A DNA stretch of 64,000 bases from Mycolicibacterium xanthum (GTDB lineage: Bacteria; Actinomycetota; Actinomycetes; Mycobacteriales; Mycobacteriaceae): contig NZ_JAIFZS010000038.1 of assembly GCF_019710635.1 (NCBI RefSeq), forward strand, positions 1 through 64,000, given 5' to 3'. This document shows positions 8,274 through 18,610 of the stretch, in pieces. The first letter of the stretch is position 1. Each line of letters opens with the position of its first letter. The translations under genes and the position numbers were made by a program. Under the pieces are notes generated by a model. That model worked only from the letters and a program-made list of their open reading frames with translations. It was not told the origin of the DNA and did not search any database.

Positions 8274-9638
8274 TCAGGCTTTGTCGGCCATGTAGCGGTC
8301 CACCACCGAGTGGTAGTGGCCGATGACGACTTCCTCTCGCACCAGCGACATGTGGTCGAGGCGACTGTTGCGCAGACCGAGCTGCTGGCGCGGCATCTGC
8401 TCGTAATCCTGTTGCAGCGCTTCGAAATACTTGTAGCTGCCGGGTTCGTCCACATCGGTCAGGCCGACCCGGAACGCGTCGCGGTGCTCGGGGGGCAGGT
8501 ACATGTAGCTGCTGACGTGCCAGACGCAGCGGTTGGGATCGCCGTCGGGGTGCGGCTCCGACATGATGACGTGGCATTCACCGGCGCGGACGGTCATGAA
8601 GTAGTTCGGGAACAGCACCCACCCCTGGTTGTCGCTCATCTGATCGTCGGTGAGCCCGCTGACGTCGAGGCCCATGCCGGTGAGGGTGTCCCGGGTCGCC
8701 TGCTGGAGCAGCTTTCGGGCGGTGACGCCGGACGGGAAGTCCACCGACCCATCGTCGTTGCGGTAGTCGGCGACCAGTTCCTGGAACCGCGGCATCACCG
8801 CAACCGTGGACGGGAAGGTGTCCGGCAGGTTCAGGATCCCCTCGACCTGCTTCTCCGCGCTGGCGCCCTTCACCTCGAACGGGGCCACCGCCACACTGTG
8901 ATCCGGGAAGAAGCGATAGCGCGCCGTTTCCGGATCGATCGCCAGCACGGCGAGCAGCTGAGGGTGGATTCCATTGATGTGGTAGCCCTCCTCGAAGGCG
9001 TCCATCACGACTTTCCAGTTGCACTCCAACGGCTCCCGGACGTCCATCACGGTCACCATCTCGTCGAGGTGGTAGGGCTCGAGCAGTTCGCACACCTCGG
9101 GCCCCAGGAAGTCGCGCAACGGCGCTGCCCCGGGGTCGGGGTTGAGGAAGATGAACCCGCCGAACGTGTCGACCGAGACCTGAAGCAACGAGTTGTCGGT
9201 CTTGTCGACCTGGCCGGTCAGGTTCTCGCGCAACACCCCGCGCAGCTTGCCCTCCAGGTCGTAGGACCACAGGTGGTACTGACATAGGAAGCCGCGCTTG
9301 GCATTTCCCGAGTTCGCGGTGCACAGCATGTTCCCGCGGTGACGGCAGGCGTTGACGAACCCGCGCAACTCGCCGTCCTTGCCCCGCACGATCACATACG
9401 ACTGGTCCATGATCCGGTACTGCTTCCAGTCGCCGGGCTCCGGCAGTTCGTCGACGCGCCCGGCGATCTGCCAGACCCGCATCCAGATCCGCTCGCGCTC
9501 GCGCTCGGCGTAGTCGTGCGACGTGTAGCGATCCGTCGAGATCTGCATGCCGAAGGTGCCCGGCCCGACGTCGTCGAGACCGAGCCCGATCCCTGAATCG
9601 GGCTCCACCCACCGGCCGGGCCTCGTCGCCTGGGTCAT
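8274..9638 (-). CDS. Rieske [2Fe-2S] aromatic ring-hydroxylating oxygenase, alpha subunit
   Basis: This 454-residue oxygenase component is expected to add oxygen to a ring or alicyclic substrate using electrons from a separate reductase, which is not encoded nearby. The Rieske cluster ligands are C98/H100 (ACRHRGN) and C119/H122 (CQYHLWSY). The mononuclear iron site shows H220 and H225 in EEGYHINGIHP, with bridging D213 upstream. ATG at 9638 is preceded by GAGGAGG; the longer frame to 9683 adds residues lacking family character. It is the first gene of a leftward set and is divergent from a TetR gene across about 210 bases. No small beta subunit is present, as in many alpha-only (KshA or dicamba type) oxygenases. 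Confidence 0.92.
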   Translation of the reverse strand: MTQATRPGRWVEPDSGIGLGLDDVGPGTFGMQISTDRYTSHDYAERERERIWMRVWQIAGRVDELPEPGDWKQYRIMDQSYVIVRGKDGELRGFVNACRHRGNMLCTANSGNAKRGFLCQYHLWSYDLEGKLRGVLRENLTGQVDKTDNSLLQVSVDTFGGFIFLNPDPGAAPLRDFLGPEVCELLEPYHLDEMVTVMDVREPLECNWKVVMDAFEEGYHINGIHPQLLAVLAIDPETARYRFFPDHSVAVAPFEVKGASAEKQVEGILNLPDTFPSTVAVMPRFQELVADYRNDDGSVDFPSGVTARKLLQQATRDTLTGMGLDVSGLTDDQMSDNQGWVLFPNYFMTVRAGECHVIMSEPHPDGDPNRCVWHVSSYMYLPPEHRDAFRVGLTDVDEPGSYKYFEALQQDYEQMPRQQLGLRNSRLDHMSLVREEVVIGHYHSVVDRYMADKA

Positions 9639-9718
9639 GTCGAACCTCCTCGCGGGAAAGGCGCCCACCGAACAGGACACCATGTGATGGCCATCACGAT
9701 ATACGCTTGTGCATTAGA

Positions 9719-9734
9719 TATACAAGCATGTATA
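9719..9734. promoter_or_regulatory. Candidate TetR operator between the Rieske and TetR genes
   Basis: TATACA-AGCA-TGTATA is a perfect inverted repeat in an AT-rich patch between the divergent oxygenase and TetR genes. A second related half (TATACGCTTGT) begins just upstream near 9700 and is complementary to ACAAGC within this site. TetR proteins usually bind such palindromes near their own promoters. Binding is inferred, not shown. Confidence 0.5.
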
Positions 9735-9851
9735 AATGTGGTTGTAGTCACATCCATCGGGGATCCTGGCGGCCGGCAGGGCGTCATCGGCGGGAGCCGC
9801 CGTGATTTTGAATCGCGCTGTCCGGCAACCAGTTACGAGGCAGGTGTCAAC

Positions 9852-10493
9852 ATGGCCAGGTCCGCCGCCCGGATATGGCAGGATGAATCGGTGCCGGAAC
9901 GGTGGACGAGGGAGCGGCGCCTCGAGCACACCCGCAACCTCCTGCTCGATGCCGCCGAAGAGTCCTTCGCCCGCAAGGGTCTGACCGCGTCGGCGCTGGA
10001 GGACATCGCCGACGCCGCCGGCTACACCCGGGGTGCCATCTACTCGCATTTCGGCGCCAAGGAGGAGCTCTTCCTCGCGGTGATCGACCGCCAGCGCGAC
10101 CGTTTCCTGGAGATCTTCACCGAGGTCATCCAATCGTTCCGCGAGTTCGGCGATCTCGACGTCGACGAATTGTCCCGGCGGTGGCGCGAAGCCGGCAGCG
10201 ACCCGTTGCGCGCCGCGCTCAACTACGAGCTCACGCTGTTCCTCCTGCGTAATCCGCAGGCGCGGGAACGCCTCGCCGAGCAGCGCCGCGAGACGGTACG
10301 GTCGCTCGGCGAGTTCATCAGCAAGGGCGTGGCCAGGCTGGGGGCACGGCTGACGATCCCCGCCGAGTCGCTGGCCCGGGTGATCCTGGCCGTCAACGAC
10401 GGTGTCACATTGGGCAGCTACCTCGACGAGGTCGACCTGTACCGCCCGTATCTCCAACTCGTCGCGTCGAGCATTGTGCCCGCCGACACCTGA
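9852..10493 (+). CDS. TetR/AcrR-family transcriptional regulator
   Basis: This 213-residue protein has an N-terminal helix-turn-helix (about residues 20-65; motif ALEDIADAAGYTRGAIYSHFGAKEELF) and a C-terminal ligand and dimer domain. ATG at 9852 is chosen because the longer frame to 9684 runs through the palindromic, AT-rich intergenic region. It is divergent from the Rieske oxygenase and followed by an MFS transporter after 38 bases, so it probably controls both the oxygenase set and the pump in response to a substrate of the pathway. Confidence 0.9.
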   Translation: MARSAARIWQDESVPERWTRERRLEHTRNLLLDAAEESFARKGLTASALEDIADAAGYTRGAIYSHFGAKEELFLAVIDRQRDRFLEIFTEVIQSFREFGDLDVDELSRRWREAGSDPLRAALNYELTLFLLRNPQARERLAEQRRETVRSLGEFISKGVARLGARLTIPAESLARVILAVNDGVTLGSYLDEVDLYRPYLQLVASSIVPADT

Positions 10494-10531
10494 GCGCCGC
10501 GGCCCCGCACCGCTTGGCGGGAAGCGAACCG

Positions 10532-11725
10532 ATGCCGGCCGACGTTGAGGCACACGTGCGCCGCTATCCGATGTTGCTGCTCGCCTACGCGTTCACCGCG
10601 GTGATGGCGGGCACGACGCTGCCTACCCCGATGTACGCGCTCTACGCCGAGCACATGGATTTCGGGGTGCTGACCACCACGGTCATCTATGCGACGTACG
10701 CGGGCGGGGTGTTGTTCGCGCTGCTGGCGTTCGGCAGGTGGTCCGACGCGCTCGGGCGCCGACCGGTATTGCTCGCGGGGGTCGTGTTCGCGGTCGCCAG
10801 CGCGCTGGTCTTCCTGGCTGCCGACTCGGTGCCGCAACTGTTGGTGGGGCGGGTGCTGTCGGGACTGTCGGCCGGTCTGTTCACCGGGACGGCCACCGCT
10901 GCGGTCATCGAGGCGGCGCCGCCGGCATGGGGTCACCGCGCCGCAGCGGTGGCCACCGTCGCCAACATCGGCGGGCTCGGCGCGGGCCCCGTGCTGGCCG
11001 GCCTGCTGGTCCAGTACGCACCACAGCCGCTACACCTGAGCTTCGTCGTGCACCTCGCGCTGGCCACCCTCGCCGGGGTCGCCGTCCTGCTGGTGCCCGA
11101 AACCTCCCCCCGCACCGGCCGGCTTGGCGTGCAGCGGCTGTCGGTTCCGGCGCAGGCGCGCGGGGTGTTCGTGATCGCCGGCCTGGCCGCGTTCGCCGGC
11201 TTCGCGGTCCTCGGGCTGTTCACCGCCGTGGCGCCGTCGTTCCTGGCCCAGATAGTCGGTGTCGGCAACCATGCCGTCGCCGGGCTGATGGCCGGGGCGA
11301 TCTTCGTCGCCTCGGCCGGCGCGCAGATCGCCACGACGCGGACGGACCCCGCGAGAGCGGTGGCGTTGGGCTGCGCAATCCTGGTGGCGGGCATGGTGAT
11401 ACTCGCCGCCGCCCTGCAGTTCACCTCGCTGACGGGATTGATCGCCGCCGCTTTGGTGTCCGGTATCGGTCAGGGCATCAGCTTCGGTCGCGGGTTGGCC
11501 GCAGTGGCCGAGCACACGCCGGTGGATCGCCGCGCCGAGGTCAGCTCGACGTATTTCGTGGTCGCCTATGTCGCCCTGTCGCTGCCGGTTGTCGGCGAGG
11601 GGTTGGCCGCACAGGCCTGGGGGCTGCGCACCGCCGGTGTGACCTTCGCGGTGGCGGTCGCCGCCCTCGCGTCGGCGTGCCTGGCCGCCATCCTGGCACG
11701 CGAGGCGCGGTATCGGAATGCCTGA
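10532..11725 (+). CDS. MFS transporter
   Basis: This 397-residue major facilitator protein has about 12 predicted transmembrane helices. The motif A-like loop GRWSDALGRRPVLLAG lies between helices 2 and 3 and identifies the superfamily; the pattern resembles drug or metabolite exporters. It begins 38 bases after the TetR gene, probably in one transcript, and so may export or import a compound linked to the oxygenase cluster. ATG at 10532 is preferred; a TTG 18 bases upstream is possible. Confidence 0.87.
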   Translation: MPADVEAHVRRYPMLLLAYAFTAVMAGTTLPTPMYALYAEHMDFGVLTTTVIYATYAGGVLFALLAFGRWSDALGRRPVLLAGVVFAVASALVFLAADSVPQLLVGRVLSGLSAGLFTGTATAAVIEAAPPAWGHRAAAVATVANIGGLGAGPVLAGLLVQYAPQPLHLSFVVHLALATLAGVAVLLVPETSPRTGRLGVQRLSVPAQARGVFVIAGLAAFAGFAVLGLFTAVAPSFLAQIVGVGNHAVAGLMAGAIFVASAGAQIATTRTDPARAVALGCAILVAGMVILAAALQFTSLTGLIAAALVSGIGQGISFGRGLAAVAEHTPVDRRAEVSSTYFVVAYVALSLPVVGEGLAAQAWGLRTAGVTFAVAVAALASACLAAILAREARYRNA

Positions 11726-11773
11726 GTGGATCTACTCAGGCACCCCGTCGCACGCGCACATAGATTCGCACCC

Positions 11774-13072
11774 ATGAGCGTCACCGCGCTGTTTCCGCGC
11801 CCCGCCGAGGTCGAATCGGGCACCCCGCCCGACCGGGACCGCGCGATCGACGTCATCCGGCTCGCCGCGCTGATCGGTGTCGTGGCCGGACACACCGTGA
11901 TGGCGACCAGCACGCTGCGAGACGAGGTGTTCATCTGGGACAACCTGCTCACCACCGCTCCGGTGTTCCAGGCGCTGACCTGGGTCTTCCAGGTCATGCC
12001 GCTGTTCTTCTTCGCCGGGGTGGCGGCGTCGGTGCGATCGTGGACCCCCGGCGCGTCCTGGGGGGACTGGCTGATGCGCCGGTGTACCCGGCTGTACCGG
12101 CCGGTCTTCGCCTATCTGGCGTTCTGGGCGGTGACGCTGGTGGCGCTCCGCCCGCTGCTTCCGGTGCATGTCTACGAACCGATCGCGGGCATCTCCGTCC
12201 AACTGCTGTGGTTCCTGGGCGCGTACGTGCTGGTGCTCGCGGCGGTGCCGGTGCTCGACCGCATCACCACCCCAATCCGGTTCGCGGTCTGGGTCGCCGC
12301 GGCCTACGCCGTGGTCGCTGTCGTCGACGCGGTCCGCATCACCACCGACGTGTGGCCCGGCGTCGGTTACCTGAACCTCATCGTGTGGCTGATCCCCGGC
12401 ATGTTCGGGGTCGCCTACCGGCGCGGACTGCTTTCGGCACGGCACGCGCTCGTCGTGGCGGCCGCGACGTTCGCCGTCGACCTCGCACTGGTCGTCCTCG
12501 GGCCCTACGAGCTCAGCCTCGTCGGCATCGAGACCCAGCACCTGAAGAACATGTTCCCTCCGTCGCTGCTGCTGGCCGGGCACGCGATCATGCTGTGCGC
12601 GTTCGCGATTGCCGCCGCACCCGCGATCTCGAGATGGGCCCACCGGCAACGGGTGTGGTGGCTGACCATGATCGGCAACTCGGGTGCGATGACGCTGTAC
12701 CTCTGGCACATGCCGCTGCTGCTGGCCGTACATCTGGTGTTCGACCACCTCGGGCACCCGAGGTTCGATCCGGCCGCGCCGGACTTCGTCGTGTTGTCGG
12801 TGCTGCAACTGCTCGTCGTGACGGTCACGGTCGCGGTGGCATTCGTGGTGCTGAGGCCGCTGGAGAACCGTCCGCTGCCGCTGTGGGACGGCGGCCACGT
12901 CGCCGGACCCGGGACCCGCAGCGCGGTGGTGGGCACTCTGCTGTGCGTCGCCGGAGCGGCCACCCTGGCCTCCGTCGGCTGGGGACTCAAGGACCACGGC
13001 CTGTACTGCGTCGCGGTGATGCTGGCGGCCCTGGCCGCCGCCCGCGCCCTGGCCGGTGATCGGCCGAGCTAG
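11774..13072 (+). CDS. Acyltransferase-3 (OafA/YrhL) family membrane protein
   Basis: This 432-residue integral membrane acyltransferase has about ten helices. The family signature RDRAIDVIRLAALIGVVAGH at residues 22-41 contains the Arg and His typical of the active region. Such enzymes O-acylate sugars, lipids or envelope glycans at the membrane. ATG at 11774 is chosen over an in-frame GTG at 11726 that directly follows the MFS stop. It runs convergent to, and its stop overlaps by two bases with, the DUF5302 gene. The acceptor molecule is unknown. Confidence 0.85.
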   Translation: MSVTALFPRPAEVESGTPPDRDRAIDVIRLAALIGVVAGHTVMATSTLRDEVFIWDNLLTTAPVFQALTWVFQVMPLFFFAGVAASVRSWTPGASWGDWLMRRCTRLYRPVFAYLAFWAVTLVALRPLLPVHVYEPIAGISVQLLWFLGAYVLVLAAVPVLDRITTPIRFAVWVAAAYAVVAVVDAVRITTDVWPGVGYLNLIVWLIPGMFGVAYRRGLLSARHALVVAAATFAVDLALVVLGPYELSLVGIETQHLKNMFPPSLLLAGHAIMLCAFAIAAAPAISRWAHRQRVWWLTMIGNSGAMTLYLWHMPLLLAVHLVFDHLGHPRFDPAAPDFVVLSVLQLLVVTVTVAVAFVVLRPLENRPLPLWDGGHVAGPGTRSAVVGTLLCVAGAATLASVGWGLKDHGLYCVAVMLAALAAARALAGDRPS

Positions 13073-13260
13073 CCGCTCTTGCGCCGGAACTCGCGACGGT
13101 TCTCGACGGGGCCGTGCGCACGCGGCTGCTTGGCTCCGCCGTCCTTGTGCGCCGATCCGCCAGCCGATTTCGCGTTCTTGCGCGCCAGCGCTTCGCGGAA
13201 CCTGCGCTTGTTGTCGTCCTCTTCGGACTCCTCCGCACCCGCCGATCCCCTGGTTGCCAT
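13069..13260 (-). CDS. DUF5302 small basic protein
   Basis: This 63-residue, very hydrophilic protein has an acidic patch (EESEEDD) followed by a basic region, KRRFREALARKNAKS near residues 18-32, and a tail ending ENRREFRRKSG. This pattern matches actinobacterial DUF5302 proteins, whose function is unknown. Its stop overlaps that of the convergent acyltransferase gene, and it starts only 18 bases downstream of the end of the PPOX gene, so the two leftward genes may share a transcript. Confidence 0.8.
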   Translation of the reverse strand: MATRGSAGAEESEEDDNKRRFREALARKNAKSAGGSAHKDGGAKQPRAHGPVENRREFRRKSG

Positions 13261-13278
13261 GACAGCAGCGTAGTCGGT

Positions 13279-13731
<453 letters not shown>

Positions 13732-13797
13732 CTAGAACGAACGCGGGTCTGGGATGATCGAACCGATGGGCCCGAACACCCGATCGACGACACCCCG

Positions 13798-14316
13798 ATG
13801 ACCCGTTACGCCGCGTTCCTGCGCGGAGTCAACGTCGGCGGGGTGAACCTGAAGATGGCCGCCGTCGCCGAAGCCCTGACCGAGGCCGGCTTCACCGACG
13901 TCAAGACGGTGCTGGCCAGCGGCAACGTCCTGCTCGACAGCAGGGCCGGGACCGAGACCGTCCGGAAGAAGGCCGAGGCCGCGTTGCGCGACCGATTCGG
14001 TTACGAGGCATGGGTGCTCGCCTACGATCTGGACACCGTCGCCCGGATCTCGGCGGACTACCCGTTCGAGCGCGACGTCGACGGTCACCATTCCTACATC
14101 ACGTTCGTCAGCGACGACGACGTGCTCCGGGAACTCGGTGACCTGAAAGGCGGACCCGGCGAGCGGATCCAGCCGGGCGTCGGCGTCATCTACTGGCAGG
14201 TGGCCCGGGAGACCACCCGCGACAGCGCGATGGGCAAGACGATGGGCAAGAAGCGCTACAAGTCGTCGACCACCACACGCAACATACGCACGATCGACAA
14301 GGTGCTGCGCGGTTGA
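13798..14316 (+). CDS. DUF1697 protein
   Basis: This 172-residue cytoplasmic protein begins MTRYAAFLRGVNVGG and has VKTVLASGNVLLDS near residues 36-49, both diagnostic of DUF1697. The function of the family is unknown. ATG at 13798 is chosen because family members start directly at the conserved core; the long open frame upstream covers the PPOX gene antisense. The next gene begins at or within its stop region, so the two are probably cotranscribed. Confidence 0.85.
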   Translation: MTRYAAFLRGVNVGGVNLKMAAVAEALTEAGFTDVKTVLASGNVLLDSRAGTETVRKKAEAALRDRFGYEAWVLAYDLDTVARISADYPFERDVDGHHSYITFVSDDDVLRELGDLKGGPGERIQPGVGVIYWQVARETTRDSAMGKTMGKKRYKSSTTTRNIRTIDKVLRG

Positions 14317-14339
14317 CGCACGCACGGATTGGGACACCG

Positions 14340-15170
14340 ATGACAACCACCGCCAAGCACACCACAGATCTGACCAAGGTCTCGGAGACCGCGCTGCTGA
14401 CGCTGATCGTGCGTGCCAACGAGGCACGCAGGCCCGATGGGCTCATCGACGACCCGATGGCGATCCGCCTGGTCGACTCGATCGACGTCGACTTCGCCAA
14501 GTTCGGCCACACCAACCGCCAGGACATGGCCCTGCGCGCCCTGCTGTTCGACAAGTACACGCGGCGCTACCTGCTCGACCACCCCGAGGCGACGGTGGTC
14601 GCGCTCGCCGAGGGGCTGCAGACGAGCTTCCATCGGCTCGAGGCGGCCGACGTCGGTGACCGGTTTCGGTGGCTGACCGTGGACCTCCCCCCGGTGGTCG
14701 AGCTGCGCCGCAAGCTGCTGCCGCCCTCCGAGCGGGTGCAGATGTGCGCGCAGTCCGCATTGGACTTCAGCTGGATGGACCGGGTCGACACCGACGGCGG
14801 GGTGTTCATCACCGCCGAGGGCCTGCTGATGTACCTGCAGCCCGAGGAGGCGATGGCCTTGATCACCGAGTGCGCGGCCCGGTTCCCGGGTGGGCAGATG
14901 ATGTTCGATCTGCCGCCGGCGGCGTTCGCCGCACTCACGCGTCGCGGCATGCGCACGTCACGTCGCTTCCGCGTTCCCCCGATGCCGTTCACGCTGACCG
15001 TCGCCGAGGTCGCCGACCTGGTCAACACCGTTCCCGGGGTACGCGCGGTGCACGATCTGGCGGCCACCCGCGCCCGGGGGCGGCTCATGAACTCATTGCT
15101 GTGGACCGTCTATCGGGTGCCCCTCCTGGATGCCATCCGCCCGACGACGACGCTGCTCGAATTCGGCTGA
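14340..15170 (+). CDS. SAM-dependent methyltransferase, leucine carboxymethyltransferase type (Rv1153c-like)
   Basis: This 276-residue protein of the LCM/TIGR00027-like methyltransferase group is common in mycobacteria. The segment VSETALLTLIVRANEARRPDGLIDDPMA is typical of the N-terminus, and VVALAEGLQTSFHRLE holds the SAM-binding strand and loop. In M. tuberculosis the gene in this place, Rv1153c (omt), is annotated as an O-methyltransferase; the substrate is unknown. ATG at 14340 is chosen; a TTG at 14313 that overlaps the DUF1697 stop is an alternative. Confidence 0.85.
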   Translation: MTTTAKHTTDLTKVSETALLTLIVRANEARRPDGLIDDPMAIRLVDSIDVDFAKFGHTNRQDMALRALLFDKYTRRYLLDHPEATVVALAEGLQTSFHRLEAADVGDRFRWLTVDLPPVVELRRKLLPPSERVQMCAQSALDFSWMDRVDTDGGVFITAEGLLMYLQPEEAMALITECAARFPGGQMMFDLPPAAFAALTRRGMRTSRRFRVPPMPFTLTVAEVADLVNTVPGVRAVHDLAATRARGRLMNSLLWTVYRVPLLDAIRPTTTLLEFG

Positions 15171-15216
15171 GCGGGCGCGTACACGCTGGTCAGCCAGCGC
15201 TGCCCGATTGTTCGGC

Positions 15217-15600
15217 TCAGCCGAACGCCGCCTCGACGTAGCGCATCGCTTCACCCTTGCCGACGCCGAGGGCGCGCGCCGCGGACACATACGTGTTCGC
15301 GGCCGTCGCCATCGCCGCATCGGCGGGATCTGAGCGCGCCACGTAGGTGCCGAAGCGCCCCCTGGTCTCGAGAATCCCCGCTGCTTCCAATTCGCGGTAC
15401 GCGCGTGCGACGGTGTTGACTGCCAGGTCGATCTGACTCGCCAGCTCACGAACCGTCGGCAACCGGGTGCCCGGCTCCAACTCCCCATCCCGGATACCGG
15501 CGATGATCTGGGTCCTGAGCTGATCGAAGAGCGGCCTGGCAGCGTGCGGATCTACGCGTACCCAATCCCCCAACTCGGCCACGTGCCCAGTATCACTCAT
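15217..15600 (-). CDS. GntR-family regulator, YtrA type (Rv1152-like)
   Basis: This 127-residue regulator has an N-terminal GntR winged helix (residues about 18-85, with [20 protein letters not shown] and [22 protein letters not shown]) and a short helical tail instead of a large ligand domain, typical of the YtrA subfamily. It is divergent from the sirtuin gene with only about 15 bases between starts, so both share a regulatory region. Rv1152 holds the same position in M. tuberculosis. Confidence 0.9.
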   Translation of the reverse strand: MSDTGHVAELGDWVRVDPHAARPLFDQLRTQIIAGIRDGELEPGTRLPTVRELASQIDLAVNTVARAYRELEAAGILETRGRFGTYVARSDPADAAMATAANTYVSAARALGVGKGEAMRYVEAAFG

Positions 15601-15615
15601 AGCCGCTACTTTGGT

Positions 15616-16332
15616 GTGGTGCAGGTGACGGTATTCAGTGGTGCGGGGATCTCCGCCGAGAGCGGCGTACCCACGTTCCGCGACGTCGAGACCGGGCTGT
15701 GGGCCCATGTCGATCCCTACGAGATCTCGAGTTCACACGGCTGGCAGACCCATCCCGACCGGGTGTGGGCGTGGTATCTGTGGCGCCACCACATGATGCG
15801 CACCGTGGATCCCAACGACGCCCACCGCGCCGTGGCGGCATGGGAGGACTACGCCCAGGTACACGTCGTCACCCAGAACGTGGACAACCTGCACGAGCGG
15901 GCCGGCAGCAGCCGGGTGCACCACGTGCACGGCAGTCTTTTCGAATTCCATTGCGACCGTTGCCGATCCGTATACACCGACGAGGTTCCGGACATGCCGG
16001 AGGCCCTCGAATCCGTCGATCCGCCGCGCTGTCGGTGCGGTGGCCTGATCAGGCCCGACGTGGTCTGGTTCGGTGAACCGCTGCCCGACGAGGCCTGGCA
16101 GCGGTCCGTCGACGCGGTGGTCAACGCCGATCTGGTGGTCGTCGTCGGCACCTCGTCGGTGGTCTATCCGGCGGCCGGGCTGCCCGAGCTGGCGGTGGCC
16201 CACGGCACGCCGGTCATCGAGGTCAACCCCGAACGCACGCCACTGTCGGACAGTGCGACGCTCACGCTGCGGGAGACGGCGTCCAGCGCCCTGCCCGGGC
16301 TGCTGCAGCGACTGCCGGCACTGCTGGGCTGA
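15616..16332 (+). CDS. cobB: NAD-dependent protein deacylase (sirtuin, Rv1151c-like)
   Basis: This 238-residue class III sirtuin removes acetyl or other acyl groups from lysines with NAD+ and regulates enzymes such as acetyl-CoA synthetase. Visible features are [15 protein letters not shown] at residues 6-20, [12 protein letters not shown] near 90, catalytic H105 in HVHGSLFEF, two zinc Cys pairs (CDRC and CRC), and [13 protein letters not shown] near 176. The A/Y/R-type substrate residues suggest the desuccinylase-like class but this is not certain. Start is GTG at 15616 or 15619. Its position matches Rv1151c in the inverted syntenic block. Confidence 0.93.
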   Translation: MVQVTVFSGAGISAESGVPTFRDVETGLWAHVDPYEISSSHGWQTHPDRVWAWYLWRHHMMRTVDPNDAHRAVAAWEDYAQVHVVTQNVDNLHERAGSSRVHHVHGSLFEFHCDRCRSVYTDEVPDMPEALESVDPPRCRCGGLIRPDVVWFGEPLPDEAWQRSVDAVVNADLVVVVGTSSVVYPAAGLPELAVAHGTPVIEVNPERTPLSDSATLTLRETASSALPGLLQRLPALLG

Positions 16333-16339
16333 CGGGGCG

Positions 16340-16972
16340 TCAGGACGGCCTGGCGGCCACCCCGATCGCGAACTCGGCGACCGGTATCGGCGCCCAGGAC
16401 GGCAGGGTCCACTTCCGGGTGGCGCTGGTGACCTGGAAGCCGGCCCCGGCGATCGCCTCCTCGGTGTGACGATGGGTGTGACAGTTGCCGAACAGCCGGG
16501 GCCAGAACGTGGCATCGACGAACCGCTGCAACCGGGCGCGTGCCCCCCACCCTCCGACATGCTCCAGATAGTGCAGCTGACCACCGGGTCGCAGTAGCGA
16601 GAACAGCTCGTCGACAACGCCTTCCAGATCTTCCACCGAGCACAGCACCAGCGAGCACACCACGGCGTCGAACTTCTCGTCGTCGGTGAAGTGCTCGACC
16701 GTCTCGGTGCTGACCCGCACCGGCACCGGCGCCTCGGCGGCCGCTTTCTCGGCCAACTCGGCCAGCCGCCGCTCCGGCTCGATGGCCACCACCTCGGTGA
16801 CGGTGTCGGGGTAGAACTCGAAGTTGGTGCCGGTGCCCGCGCCGATCTCGAGCACCCGGCCGGACAGCCCGGCCAGGTTCCGGCGGCGCAGCCGGCGGAT
16901 CGCTTCGGATTCGTGGCGCGACATCGTGATCCACAGTCGCGCGAAGAACGGATTGTCTACTGCGTCGGTCAT
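16340..16972 (-). CDS. Class I SAM-dependent methyltransferase
   Basis: This 210-residue methyltransferase has motif I VLEIGAGTGTNFEFYP near residues 40-55, an acidic motif II end (AIEP), and a LRPGGQLHYLEH loop near 127-138. It resembles phospholipid- or thiol-methyltransferase-like proteins (METTL7 type) with the ending FWPRLFGNCHTHR. The substrate is unknown. It lies convergent to the sirtuin gene, with 7 bases between stops. Confidence 0.87.
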   Translation of the reverse strand: MTDAVDNPFFARLWITMSRHESEAIRRLRRRNLAGLSGRVLEIGAGTGTNFEFYPDTVTEVVAIEPERRLAELAEKAAAEAPVPVRVSTETVEHFTDDEKFDAVVCSLVLCSVEDLEGVVDELFSLLRPGGQLHYLEHVGGWGARARLQRFVDATFWPRLFGNCHTHRHTEEAIAGAGFQVTSATRKWTLPSWAPIPVAEFAIGVAARPS

Positions 16973-17379
16973 CGACGACCTCCCTGAGCCAGTTGGCGAT
17001 GTCCTGTGACGTGTCGGACGGCCGGATGCCGCCGGACACGATGTGGCCGAAACACACCGACCTCAGCACACGGCCGGCGAACCCTTCTACATCACTCCAC
17101 GGTAGCGATGAGTTTCGCCGCCGCACCGGGTCGGCATGGTCATGAACATCGACCCTGCGCTCGACTCACCCGAATCGACGAACTCGGCCGATGCGGCCAC
17201 CCGACCGAACGCGGACGCCGGCCCGCTGACCGGCCCCGCCGAAGAGGGCCTGCTGGTGCTGCGCTCCACTTCAACGACCCGCCGTCATGATTGCTACCCG
17301 CAGGTAGCCTGCGGACCCTACCCGGCGGTAAGAATTGCCACCATTTTCCGAAACGAGACTCAAAGATTCCTTAAAGGTG
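16973..17379. other. Intergenic region with a leader-like hairpin set
   Basis: These 407 bases separate the methyltransferase from the small gene at 17380. Short frames here lack coding character. Two overlapping, mutually exclusive hairpins lie at 17293-17314: GCTACC/GGTAGC with loop CGCA, and CCGCAGG/CCTGCGG with loop TAG. They sit 66-87 bases upstream of the small gene's ATG, followed by an AT-richer stretch that may include a promoter. Confidence 0.4.
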
Positions 17380-17529
17380 ATGGTTACTGTTCAGTACATG
17401 TGGATCGACGACACCAACGCTGATGTCATCAAGGTTGACTTCGAGGCTCTCTACCACGGTGATTACCTGGTCGAGGGCGACACCTCGGAGCAGCTCGACG
17501 ACGAGATGGCCCTCAAAGCCGCCGTATGA
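17380..17529 (+). CDS. Small acidic protein of unknown function
   Basis: This is a 49-residue acidic protein with the segment DDTNADVIKVDFEALYHGDY and the acidic end EQLDDEMALKAAV. AAAGGTG directly precedes the ATG. An intrinsic terminator begins four bases after its stop, which argues that it is a complete single-gene transcription unit. Codon use is less GC-biased than in neighbours (GTT, GCT, GAT and TAC are frequent), as seen in highly expressed small mycobacterial genes. No family was recognised. Confidence 0.65.
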   Translation: MVTVQYMWIDDTNADVIKVDFEALYHGDYLVEGDTSEQLDDEMALKAAV

Positions 17530-17532
17530 GAA

Positions 17533-17566
17533 AACGCGCGCCCCGTGGGGCGCGCGTTCCTCTTTT
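17533..17566 (+). terminator. Intrinsic terminator
   Basis: AACGCGCGCCCC-GT-GGGGCGCGCGTT forms a 12-bp GC-rich stem, with the T-rich tract CCTCTTTT following on the plus strand. This is a classical rho-independent terminator just after the 49-residue gene. It also lies about 30 bases beyond the stop of the leftward nitronate-monooxygenase-like gene and may act on both. Confidence 0.88.
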
Positions 17567-17596
17567 CGTGCTCTCGTGCTCTTTGCGGCGCGGACC

Positions 17597-18610
<1,014 letters not shown>

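Noticed and set aside
17136..17423. 95-codon frame upstream of the 49-residue gene
   Set aside because: It crosses the hairpin region and the start of the small gene in another frame, and has no recognisable pattern.
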